Positions 8,788 to 18,655 of a DNA stretch of 29,647 bases are shown one piece after another. Under the pieces are notes generated by a model that ran no database searches, was not told the DNA's origin, and worked only from the letters and a program-made list of their open reading frames with translations. Origin of the DNA: Conidiobolus coronatus NRRL 28638. Its lineage: Eukaryota > Entomophthoromycota > Entomophthoromycetes > Entomophthorales > Conidiobolaceae. The position numbers were made by a program, and so were the translations under genes. Location: NCBI GenBank assembly GCA_001566745.1, contig KQ964455.1, forward strand, positions 143,855 to 173,501. The letters run 5' to 3'. Position 1 is the first letter of the stretch, and each line of letters opens with the position of its first letter.

Positions 8788-10652
8788 ATTATTGTTTTAC
8801 TAATTTTATTATTATTATATTAATAGGTAAGAGAAAGAAATGGGAAAATTAATTTTGAATTAAAACTTATTAAACCCTTTTTTAAATGGTGTAAGTTTAT
8901 TATTAGTAAAAAGTTTTCTTTTTTTGTTGTAGTAATTAATGGGAATTTAAGTACTGATAATAAGGTGATTTTTAATTTTAATTTTCTTACTTGTAAAGAT
9001 TTAGTAGTTATACTTAATAGGAATAAATCCATATATTAATAATAGTGATGAAATTTTAATAAATAGTAGTAATATACTTATTTTAAATTTATAATATATA
9101 AGTTAATTAAACACATGTTATTTTTATATATTATTTAATAATATGAACTAATTAAATATTATTAATAATTCATTAGCCAATTAAAATTTTATAATCGTTC
9201 CGCTCTTTTTATTTAATTTAGCAAAATTTATTAAAAAATAGTCCCAATGATGCAAATTAATAATGTCAAATAATTAGTAATCATTAGTGGGAGTAAGTGG
9301 ACAAAATATAAATTTATTAGAAGTAAATTTTTATATGAATTTTTATACTTAATTATATACTAATAAAACTCTTTAAATATATTTTCTATTATTATAAATA
9401 AAATGCTATTTGAATATATTTAATATAATTTTATCGTACCCACTTTCCTCAAAGTACGCAAAATACAGTTAATTTATTCTATTAATACCTTAATACTTGA
9501 GTTAGTTTTTAGATATTTATATAAATATAGGTCTATCTCAGGTCTAAACATGTAAATTAAATTAAAATAAAACTAACATTCGCTGTAAGAATGTCTTTTT
9601 AAATTGATAGTTGTTAATTTTATCAAAGCAAAAATTAATTAAAAGAATATTCTCGCAAATTTTATTAATTAACGTTGAAATCATTTCTTATAGCATGTGT
9701 TATTTGTAGCGCTAATAGTTTTAGCTTTGTAATTTATTTAAAGTTATAAGTGTGTGCCATCTTTTAAGACGCTAATAGACTTCACGAATAGAAACTGAGA
9801 GCCTTGAATATAGGTATTTCTTTGAGAGTAGCGCATATTATAAAGTTGGTTTATTATGAGCAAACTGTAGGTGATCTAAATATTGCTAAAAGTTAATAAA
9901 AGTTTAATTGAGATACAAACGTATGTAAGAACCAATACCCCAGTTATTTACTTTAATAGTACTTCTAATTTATCCGTGACTAAAAAAACTAAATTTTTAC
10001 AAGATTTTTTTCTATATCATTTTGACGTTACTTACTTCAATATTCTATCTATCATGAATCATGTATAAATGGTTTCGACTAGATTTGAGAGCTATCAATG
10101 ACGTATATCATATATTATATCTGATCAATTTTTATAATAATATACTGTTTGCTTTTAGCTACTAATAGTATTCGACACTGAACATTATTAATTTCACTTA
10201 ATACAATATTTCAAGTATACACGGTATTTACAGCTGTAAGTTAGGGTGAAATCATTTAAACAGGATCCAAGATAGATAATGTCGACAGTAATAAAATTAA
10301 AACAATATGCAAAATGAATGATTGTAGTTTTTATTAATTATTTCTAAGTAGAATTTTATATTTACTTTGTTTAATATTTTAATTATTAAAGTATTTGCTA
10401 TTTTTACAAATGAGTTTTATAAGGTTTAATATTTACAAAAAAGATCAAATTTATCTTTCTTCATAGAATCGGAATTACTAGGTATTTCCATAAACACTTC
10501 CTCCTCTGTTTAAAAAAGGCGGAAAAGAGAGTGCAGCATATTTTTTTGAGTTATTTACACGTAATTAATTTTCATTAATTAAATTTGTAATGCTAAACTT
10601 AGATGCTTGAGCGATTTTTAAAAATTAATTAAATTATTTCAATATAGAATTA
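8788..10652. other. gene-poor region, no convincing gene
   Basis: About 1.9 kb. It has an open frame of 70 codons on the minus strand (9032-8820) and one of about 60 on the plus strand (9883-10068). Both are dominated by Leu/Ile/Lys/Asn/Phe codons as expected by chance from A/T-rich DNA and neither resembles a family. The former could overlap the 5' leader of ATG3. Confidence 0.4.
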
Positions 10653-11312
10653 TTACAGCGCCAAAAGTAAGTGAATCATGAGTATCAGTAAGAGCTTTAG
10701 TCCCAATTTAATATCTTTTAATGAGCTGGATTGAGAATAAGCGTCAGCAACTGAAGTGATTAGATACACGTCAATATGCATATTCTTCATTATTTGACTC
10801 TCACAATCAATTATACAATTATATGCCAATCTCAAGTTATCCTTATTAATAGGGCAAAAACCCGCACATTTATTCGCTTTAAAGAGGGTATCATTAGAAA
10901 CTCTCGCATATAGTGCTATACACCCGTGATTATCACTATTAACCCGAGATACACAAGTATTGCTGCATGTATTGTTAGTTGATTTACAATTTTTTTCGCA
11001 ATTGGTTAACCCTCGAGTGAAATTAGTTTTACAGACGTTTGTCCAATTTGCTTGTTTAATAAATATTTCGGCTTGAGGGCTATTTAAATTAGCCACTGAA
11101 CTAAAACAATTAGCCCACTCTAGAGTAGTGGGCTGTTTGCAATCTAGTAGGTTTTTCTCAAAAGTTTTATTATCAGAGTTTATTTGATTAATGAATCCGC
11201 AAAGTAAGTCGCCTCGACAGATTTTTGAATATGTGCTATTTGTAGATTGACAAAATATTGCTGTTATTGAGTAGCTTAAAGTTAATATTGTAGGTATTGG
11301 TATATTTGTCAT
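10653..11312 (-). CDS. cysteine-rich secreted protein, probably GPI-anchored; function unknown
   Basis: 219 residues, intronless. A signal peptide covers about residues 1-20 (hydrophobic run ILTLSYSITAIFC). The mature part holds 14 cysteines, an even number consistent with seven disulfides, among them the spaced pairs CEKNC, CSNTC, CAGFC and CIIDC. It has six N-glycosylation sequons (NST, NKT, NWT, NFT, NNT, NDT). The C-terminus is a hydrophobic tail (LGLKLLLILMIHLLLAL) preceded by a serine-rich stretch, the pattern of a GPI-anchor signal. Together these suggest an extracellular surface protein. I recognise no named family; it is not clearly CFEM. A TATA box (GTATATAAGC, 11370-11361 on the minus strand) lies about 50 bp before the start codon, which supports a real gene. 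It sits close to the assembly gap and has no gene partner. Confidence 0.75.
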   Translation of the reverse strand: MTNIPIPTILTLSYSITAIFCQSTNSTYSKICRGDLLCGFINQINSDNKTFEKNLLDCKQPTTLEWANCFSSVANLNSPQAEIFIKQANWTNVCKTNFTRGLTNCEKNCKSTNNTCSNTCVSRVNSDNHGCIALYARVSNDTLFKANKCAGFCPINKDNLRLAYNCIIDCESQIMKNMHIDVYLITSVADAYSQSSSLKDIKLGLKLLLILMIHLLLAL

Positions 11313-11360
11313 TTTTATTAAATTATTATTGTAAAGCTAAATTTCTCTTGGTTGAAGAGT

Positions 11361-11370
11361 GCTTATATAC
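11361..11370 (-). promoter_or_regulatory. TATA box of the cysteine-rich secreted protein gene
   Basis: GTATATAAGC on the minus strand, about 50 bp upstream of the start codon at 11312. Confidence 0.45.
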
Positions 11371-11515
11371 TCTAAAAAATTATGCTAATTAAATTAGTAT
11401 TATGCTTAATTGAGGTTCTTTGATGAATCAATTAGCTAAAACTGTTATCATTTTAACATTTATAATGCTTTATTTTGTTATTGTTGTAGTTTAATTTTTG
11501 GTTAATTACTCAAAT

Positions 11516-12345
11516 NNNNNNNNNNNNNNNNNNNNNNNNNNNNNNNNNNNNNNNNNNNNNNNNNNNNNNNNNNNNNNNNNNNNNNNNNNNNNNNNNNNNN
11601 NNNNNNNNNNNNNNNNNNNNNNNNNNNNNNNNNNNNNNNNNNNNNNNNNNNNNNNNNNNNNNNNNNNNNNNNNNNNNNNNNNNNNNNNNNNNNNNNNNNN
11701 NNNNNNNNNNNNNNNNNNNNNNNNNNNNNNNNNNNNNNNNNNNNNNNNNNNNNNNNNNNNNNNNNNNNNNNNNNNNNNNNNNNNNNNNNNNNNNNNNNNN
11801 NNNNNNNNNNNNNNNNNNNNNNNNNNNNNNNNNNNNNNNNNNNNNNNNNNNNNNNNNNNNNNNNNNNNNNNNNNNNNNNNNNNNNNNNNNNNNNNNNNNN
11901 NNNNNNNNNNNNNNNNNNNNNNNNNNNNNNNNNNNNNNNNNNNNNNNNNNNNNNNNNNNNNNNNNNNNNNNNNNNNNNNNNNNNNNNNNNNNNNNNNNNN
12001 NNNNNNNNNNNNNNNNNNNNNNNNNNNNNNNNNNNNNNNNNNNNNNNNNNNNNNNNNNNNNNNNNNNNNNNNNNNNNNNNNNNNNNNNNNNNNNNNNNNN
12101 NNNNNNNNNNNNNNNNNNNNNNNNNNNNNNNNNNNNNNNNNNNNNNNNNNNNNNNNNNNNNNNNNNNNNNNNNNNNNNNNNNNNNNNNNNNNNNNNNNNN
12201 NNNNNNNNNNNNNNNNNNNNNNNNNNNNNNNNNNNNNNNNNNNNNNNNNNNNNNNNNNNNNNNNNNNNNNNNNNNNNNNNNNNNNNNNNNNNNNNNNNNN
12301 NNNNNNNNNNNNNNNNNNNNNNNNNNNNNNNNNNNNNNNNNNNNN
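11516..12345. other. assembly gap (830 N)
   Basis: An uninterrupted run of N; nothing can be said about its content. It may hide a repeat. Confidence 0.99.
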
Positions 12346-14277
12346 AAATATAATTAATCTTGTTTTTTGATAATTAATAAAATATCAATAGAATATTCTA
12401 AGTAATATTAACACAGTAATGAAGATAATATATAGAGAAATAGGCAATAAATTCCTTAATATAAAATCAATTCAAATTCGATTAAGAGTTTTAACTTTCT
12501 ATCAAAATATTCATTCAATAGCTGTGTTTAATGATTTAAATATTTAGAAGATCTCAAAGAGACCAGGTTTTTCAAAGAGGCCAGCTAATATTATACCTGT
12601 TCCAAAAATTTTACCCTAAATTAGCAGGGTTAAACCTTTCAAAATTAATTAAAGCGCATAATATTAAACAAATGTATAAAATGATGTCAAGGGTTCACAC
12701 AATCTTATTAGAATATTTAAATTATAAAATTGTTAGTTGAAATGGGCATTTTATATGTAAAAGTGGATAAATTTATGGCTTTCTAATGACAGAATTATGT
12801 GTATTTCAGATTGCAAATGCAAAGTACAAAGCAACTTATTTAATTATTGGATATTTAGCTCATATATACTACAGTTAGGTTATATATGTTAGCCAATTGT
12901 ATACCACTATATATCCGAATGCCGCATAAATGCTCTCTAAAATCAATTTAGGCTACCATAGCGAATGTGATAGGCCAGTTTTGTTTGAAGCAGGTTAACA
13001 ATTTATAGATAAAAACTAGCGATTGGACTTTTATTTACTGAAAACTTAACATATAGTTACAATTAATCGTAAGCTTGATAGTATAGTAAATGGAAGAGAA
13101 ACTAGAGTAAGTTAAAGGTGAATGAGGTGAAATATTATACTTTTTTCAATATTAGCTGCTTTAACAAAACTTTTTTGCAAAAAGCAGAGAGCTGTATCTT
13201 CTAGCTTCTTTCGATAAGTCACCTCTATTTCACTTAAATTTAGTCAGTTTGGTTAAACTTTATTAATCAATGCTCTATAATACAGTATAACTAGCATTAA
13301 AATAGCTATAAATAGTTAAAACATAAAAAGAGCTCTTTCTGCAAACAGAAAGCTCTCAATTAACATTAAATTTGGTTGAGTTTTTATGTTTTTACTAGAA
13401 TTGACTAATTTTGTATGCTTTAAATCATAGTTTAATTTTATTTGAATGCAAAGTTAATATGTTTTCTTGCTCATCCTTTATTGTTATTCAGTAGTTTCAG
13501 TAATATTAGAACTAAAATCGACTATTAAATATATTACTAGAACTGTTTAAAATTTTTTAACCACATGCATAGCTCTAGAATAAATTATCTATATTTTCAA
13601 TGTTATAAAAGATTATGAACTAGGTATGTATAAAGTGTAATAACCTGTGTTATATAAAGATTTTAGAAAATTAAGCAGAGTTAATTATGATAGTCAATTA
13701 TAATAATTAATTATTAAAACGTGGTTTTTATAAGATAATATGCATAAAAAGATAGGCATATAATTAATATACCAATTTAAGTTTATATTATGAAAGTTAA
13801 ATAAGCATGTACAAGATTGCTGAAATTTTATTAATATATATTTTTGACAAAATAGAAAATATAGCTATTATAGCTTTTATATGTAAAATATTAATATTAT
13901 ATGGTTTAATAGTATTCATACTGAGAGAGGCTTTAATTATCTAAGCTATGTGTTTAGAGCTTAATGTATAATATGAAATAAAATTTTAATATTATCAATA
14001 AGTCGCTAATATTATAATATATTGAAAAGTTTATGTATATAGAATATCATAAAAATATTATTATTTAGTTATATAAGATGCGCATATACGAAGTGAATCA
14101 AAGGTAAAATAAACTAGCTTTGCTCTAATCGAATATAAATCTATTTACTCGCGCGTCTAGCAGTCCTACAAAGCTCAGTTAAAAATAAAATTAATCCCAT
14201 AATTACAAAAATTGGGTTAAAATATGCATAGTCGCGTCATAGCTAATTTGCTCTGATCTTTCTTTATTTCTTAGAGA
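12346..14277. other. gene-poor region with a possible coding relic
   Basis: About 1.9 kb. The stretch 12419-12740 has two short open frames in different phases (41 codons from an ATG at 12419, then 66 codons open 12540-12740 without a nearby start). Their products contain less repetitive residues than the surrounding noise, so a frameshifted relic is possible, but I cannot name a family. An imperfect hairpin lies at 13329-13357 (CTTTCTG, four-base loop, CAGAAAG at its core). The rest shows nothing. Confidence 0.35.
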
Positions 14278-15558
14278 ATGTACGACATACAAAATTTTAT
14301 GACTATTAGATGGGAGTCTCTAATTGCCAAAAAAGTTATTTATCAGTACTTTAAAGATAGGGATATAAAGGAGTTAGCCTATACTTCAAAGGATGTACTA
14401 AATCAACTCTCATCGGTATTGCTAAGAAGGATACATATTAGCAAGCAGCATAATGGCTTCACAAATAAACTACTACAAATTTCACGGGCTGAACACCATA
14501 ATGGAAGATATAATTTAAGGGCTATAGATACGGTTAAAGTATCCTATAAAATAGCTAAATTAGAGTACATCAACTTATTTAATTATTTGTGTAATGTTAA
14601 AATTTTAAATTTTACAGCTCTTCGCTTTGAAATAGATTATATTAATCCAATACTTAATAATTTACTAAATCTAAAAGTATTAGAATTAACCCGTATTAAG
14701 CTTTTTGCTAAATTAAGTATTGGAGTTATTACTGGTGAAATTTGTCTACAAGTACCTTTAACACTTGATAAATTAGTATTAAAGTTTAATAAGTCAGAGA
14801 TTGTAAATGATATGGAGGATCCTTCAGCTGAATTTAAAATTTTAGAAGGTATATACACTCCTTTAGATTCTATTTCAAAGCTGAAGTTTAAAAATTTAAA
14901 AAAATTGATTGTAATCGAATCTAGTGAATCTGAAAATCCTAATCGCTTAGTAATTAACCAGTACTTAGTTAATAATCCAAGCTTAAAATCCCTAGCTACC
15001 GAATATAATGAACTTTCAGCTAGTGCATTTAGTACTTTGGCAAAATCCAAATCCTTAAACTATTTAACTTTGGGAAATTTTAAACGTTTACTCGATTTTA
15101 AAAACATCAAATTTAAAGCTATTAACTCTATAAAGTTCCTAAGCTTAGACGAATCATTTTATATACATAATTTCAAACATATTCAAATTATAATTGAGCA
15201 TCTCCCCAATATTAACTACTTGAAATTAGTTTATGAATCTAACAACTTCAACAAAATGCAAATTCTAGTATCTAAGCTCCCGAACTTGAATTCATTGGTG
15301 TTGTTGGCAAAGAAACGAGCTGAATGCTTTAACGTTAACTTTAACAATGATTCTCTAAGGAAGATTAATTTAGTTAATTTTAAATTGGACAAGTTAGATC
15401 TGAAGAGGTTGGATAATTTGAGAAATTTAAAAACCTTAAAGCTAGTTAATTATTCTTATGACAGTGTGATTAGTGAAGAGGTCCAAAGGGAAAGGTTGAA
15501 GAAACTAGGCTGGAATTCTATTTTTATTAGCAGAAGTATTAACTGTTCTAGGGATTAG
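14278..15558 (+). CDS. F-box-like / leucine-rich-repeat protein, paralog 1
   Basis: 426 residues, intronless. The N-terminus (about residues 10-50: WESLIAKKVIYQYFKDRDI, then LAYTSKDVLNQLSSVLLRRI) has the helical layout of a degenerate F-box, lacking the usual LP start. The remainder is a run of irregular leucine-rich repeats of the form LxxLxLxxN/K, and the protein ends in a GWNSIFISRSINCS tail. F-box/LRR proteins usually bring substrates to SCF ubiquitin ligases through Skp1; that role is inferred here. The start could be the first ATG (14278) or the second in-frame ATG at 14299, just before the F-box-like segment. A paralog follows in the same orientation 1.0 kb downstream. There is no signal peptide or membrane segment. 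Confidence 0.75.
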   Translation: MYDIQNFMTIRWESLIAKKVIYQYFKDRDIKELAYTSKDVLNQLSSVLLRRIHISKQHNGFTNKLLQISRAEHHNGRYNLRAIDTVKVSYKIAKLEYINLFNYLCNVKILNFTALRFEIDYINPILNNLLNLKVLELTRIKLFAKLSIGVITGEICLQVPLTLDKLVLKFNKSEIVNDMEDPSAEFKILEGIYTPLDSISKLKFKNLKKLIVIESSESENPNRLVINQYLVNNPSLKSLATEYNELSASAFSTLAKSKSLNYLTLGNFKRLLDFKNIKFKAINSIKFLSLDESFYIHNFKHIQIIIEHLPNINYLKLVYESNNFNKMQILVSKLPNLNSLVLLAKKRAECFNVNFNNDSLRKINLVNFKLDKLDLKRLDNLRNLKTLKLVNYSYDSVISEEVQRERLKKLGWNSIFISRSINCSRD

Positions 15559-16580
15559 GCTCTAGATTATATTTTATATCTCTTTTTCTAGTAACTATGC
15601 TATATAACAAAAAATTTATTCAGATTGAACTGAATACGATATCTTGTGCCTAAAGTAAAAATTTGCATTATTTCAATACAAGTAAATATATTCAAGTATA
15701 TGGGGCTTTGCCTAAACAAATATGCGCAAGCGTCACATTATAAATACTACAAAATCTCAAAAATCTAAAAAAAAACCTTATCGCTCTATTTTAAACAACA
15801 ATACAAAACATAAAAGAAAGTACATTTATACTATATTTTAATGTTTTTATATATTATCTATATCTCAACTACTATCATTTAATAAATCTTATACTTTTTA
15901 ACTGCTATTTTCTTTTATTATCGTTTATTTTTTCTAATTTTAAGTTTTATACAGCACTCAAGCCGCTTTTAATAGAGTGTACTTTTAAATTTATTATAAC
16001 CAATAAAGTATATTCTGGTATTGAAATGATTAACAGAAATTTTGAGTACTATTCTTGAATATACCATCAAGATATACTAACTGATAAATACATGAATAAC
16101 GCTAACTATTTAAGAGTAAATATTTGTTATTATTAATATATCCTAATTAGTCAATCTGAGAGTTAGAAGTATAATTTTTAATCTTGGCTGCATATAAAAA
16201 GTTCATTTTATGATTAAATGTACTATTATAGAATATTAGAGATAAGCTCTGTTTTTAAAGAAATAAACGAAAATTTTACTTACAGTTAAGAATATTCTCA
16301 TATTTTTCCCGCGTTTGCCAGTCACATTAGTAATTTTTTAATATCCTATTCACAAGAGTACTTTAAGTATTTTAAAAGGTTGATATTTTTATCTTTTTGT
16401 CGTGTTATTGGCTCTGGGCTTATCTATAAAATCTTCTATTTTCTATTAGCTCTTATTACGTCATTAAACTGATGTTATTACTAATAGATAAAAATTAAAC
16501 ATATGTTAAGGTTTGAAAAATCCCACAATTATCAATTTTAAGATAAATAGGATTTAGAATCATCTCAAAAAGCTATATAA
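15559..16580. other. intergenic region between the two LRR paralogs
   Basis: AT-rich. I see no shared upstream block between the two paralogs, so the duplication appears old or limited to the coding part. Confidence 0.4.
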
Positions 16581-17864
16581 ATGTCAAAAATGTCAATTAA
16601 TCAGCAAATCAACAATGGTGATGAAAGCTGGGAATTTATTTTCAAACTTATCAACGTATACAAGCATTTAAAGCGTGCTGCTTTAGCAGAGCTCGCTTGT
16701 ACATCAAAATCCGTGCGCTTTCAGTTACGCCCAATATTATTTGGTACACTGCGAGTTAACGACAAATCTCGAGATACAGTTGCTAATATACTTAAAATCA
16801 TTCCAACTATAAATATTAATAAGCAGAGTAATATAAAATTAATTCATTCAGCTCACATAAGTTACAAAATAACTAAAAAGGATTACTTTACAATATTAAC
16901 TTATTTCCCTAACATTACCTCCTTAACCTTAATATCTATAAAGTTTGACATAGATCACCTAAACTTAATCTCCAATAATCTAAAATCATTAAAGAACTTA
17001 GAATTGAAAAGGGTTAGATTACGCATTTTTACTAGTCTTGCAATTTCTAATAATAATGTTAATTTGCACTTACCATTAACTTTAAATCAGTTGAAGGTTT
17101 ATTCTTGTACATTTTATGTTTATAATAATTTAAATGTATTTCAAGAGGATGATTTATTGAAAAATTTACAATTATGTCCTTATAACAGTATATCAACTTT
17201 AAAATTTAAAAATTTGGAGAGGTTAGCCTTTATAGCTACTAATAAATTTAGCATACCTTTCTTAAATAACTTCTTAACAAATAACCTAAACTTAAAAACT
17301 TTATCTGTCGAGTTTTTCGAATTCAATAGGTGGACTTTTGGGTTGTTGCAGAATTTGAAATATTTGACCAGGTTAAACTTATTAAGAATTGGCGAAGCTT
17401 CGGAAGTCGAAAAGTATTGTGTAAAATCTATTAACTCAATTACTGCAATAAGCTTAGATCAATCCGTTTATCGTGGAAAATTTGAAATTTGTAGAAAAAT
17501 GATTACTTCAATGTTTAATTTGCAGCATTTAAAGCTGATCTATGTTCATCGTAATTTGCGAGAAATTGAAACTTTAATCAAGGACTTGAAAACTTTGAAG
17601 TTATTGGTATTAATTTCGAAATCAAGTGAGCATAGATTTCAATTGAATTTGGAGAGTGGCTCATTGATTAAACTTAATTTTGTCAATTTTTATTTAAATT
17701 GTATACGCTTAAGGAAGTTGCAAGGTTTAATAAAATTGAGATATCTGAAGATTACTAATTATGTTGGTGAGGGGGTTAATGGAGAGGAGTTGAGGGAAGA
17801 GTTTGGAGAATTCGGGTGGGCAGTGAAGATTACTAGAAGGAATGTTGTTTGCTCTAAAGTTTAA
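16581..17864 (+). CDS. F-box-like / leucine-rich-repeat protein, paralog 2
   Basis: 427 residues, intronless. Its architecture matches the gene at 14278-15558: an F-box-like N-terminus (WEFIFKLINVYKHLKRAAL, then LACTSKSVRFQLRPILFGTL), irregular leucine-rich repeats, and a C-terminal GWAVKITRRNVVCS block aligning with the paralog's GWNSIFISRSINCS. Other shared landmarks are INSI..LSLD.S.Y in the middle and a LNFVNF / INLVNF strand near the end. Identity outside these landmarks is low, so the pair has diverged strongly while keeping length. Two in-frame ATGs lie within four codons; the first is used. Substrate-adaptor function is inferred from the family only. Confidence 0.75.
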   Translation: MSKMSINQQINNGDESWEFIFKLINVYKHLKRAALAELACTSKSVRFQLRPILFGTLRVNDKSRDTVANILKIIPTININKQSNIKLIHSAHISYKITKKDYFTILTYFPNITSLTLISIKFDIDHLNLISNNLKSLKNLELKRVRLRIFTSLAISNNNVNLHLPLTLNQLKVYSCTFYVYNNLNVFQEDDLLKNLQLCPYNSISTLKFKNLERLAFIATNKFSIPFLNNFLTNNLNLKTLSVEFFEFNRWTFGLLQNLKYLTRLNLLRIGEASEVEKYCVKSINSITAISLDQSVYRGKFEICRKMITSMFNLQHLKLIYVHRNLREIETLIKDLKTLKLLVLISKSSEHRFQLNLESGSLIKLNFVNFYLNCIRLRKLQGLIKLRYLKITNYVGEGVNGEELREEFGEFGWAVKITRRNVVCSKV

Positions 17865-18399
17865 TGATGGAAATTATTCTACATCATTTTTTATACAAGC
17901 TATTATCGAATTAACGGAAAATTAGTGTTACTCATTCAAAAGTAGCTCATAAAAAATTATATTATTTATATCTAAAATTTCAAAATTTATCCCACCATCC
18001 TATATTAATATCATTATTCTACAATTCAAAGAAAAATCTCTACATATACTTAAATATGGGGTATTTATTGGTATTTATTATATGCTCTAAATTCTTCAAA
18101 AAAAACACATACTTTATCAATCCTTCAGTCCTTTAGCAACTTCTCCATTATTTAATAGAAAAGTTTCAAATCAATCCATATCTAATGGAATATACTTATA
18201 CTACATCCAAATACATGCTTAAAATCCTCAACTCTCCAATACTTTTCTATTCTATAGTGGAGGAAAATTTGACTAATAGCTAAGTATAACCTTACCTAAT
18301 ATGTCTGCTCCATTGCCCATTTATCAATATTATTATTAATAAAATTATTATATATCATATTACTACATATTTTCACCTTAATATTATTAAATTATAATT
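17865..18399. other. intergenic, no gene seen
   Basis: AT-rich. A tiny ATG frame at 18301 (11 codons) is not supported by anything else. Confidence 0.45.
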
Positions 18400-18655
18400 A
18401 TAAGCGATTCTGTATAAATTGAGTAAATTTTTAGCGAAAATTTACAATATTTTCTATAATTAGTTGCTTAAAGTTTATTAAACAGATCTTTATTAGCTAA
18501 CGTTGATAAAACAGTATTTTAATATGTCATTATTAGCTATTCCCTTTTAAATAATGTCTATATATGATATTAACTCGCTTGTATTAAAACTTCAATTTTA
18601 ATTGGGCTCATACAGATTTGAGTTAAATTACCAAATTACCAAATTACTCGTATAT
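18400..18655 (+). mobile_element. MITE-like element, family 1 (copy c, decayed)
   Basis: The left end reads TAAGCGATTCTGTATAAATT followed by AGCGAAAATTTACAATATTT. The right part reads ATATATGATATTAACTCGCT, then CTCATACAGATTTGAGTTAA and ACTCGTATATA. Both ends align with the reference copy at 1422-1690 in the same orientation; the interior TATATATGATATTAACT motif is also shared with it. It is shorter (about 256 bp) and its termini are mutated. Confidence 0.6.

Noticed and set aside
8820-9032. 70-codon minus-strand frame upstream of ATG3
   Set aside because: Composed almost only of Leu/Ile/Lys/Thr/Phe codons, low complexity, no domain; ATG3 already has a good start downstream at 8787. It may be leader sequence.
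9883-10068. 61-codon plus-strand frame
   Set aside because: A/T-driven composition, no promoter box, no signal peptide or domain.
11498-12370. apparent long open frame across the gap
   Set aside because: It consists of N; only a few residues at each edge are real sequence.
12419-12740. possible frameshifted transposase or gene relic after the gap
   Set aside because: Two short frames in different phases give no recognisable motif; kept only as a remark on the region.
13329-13357. hairpin as a possible terminator or small RNA
   Set aside because: Stem is short and imperfect, with no T run or neighbouring gene to give it a role.
14637-15050. 137-codon minus-strand frame inside LRR paralog 1
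   Set aside because: Antisense shadow of the LRR gene; leucine-rich coding strands readily leave open complements.
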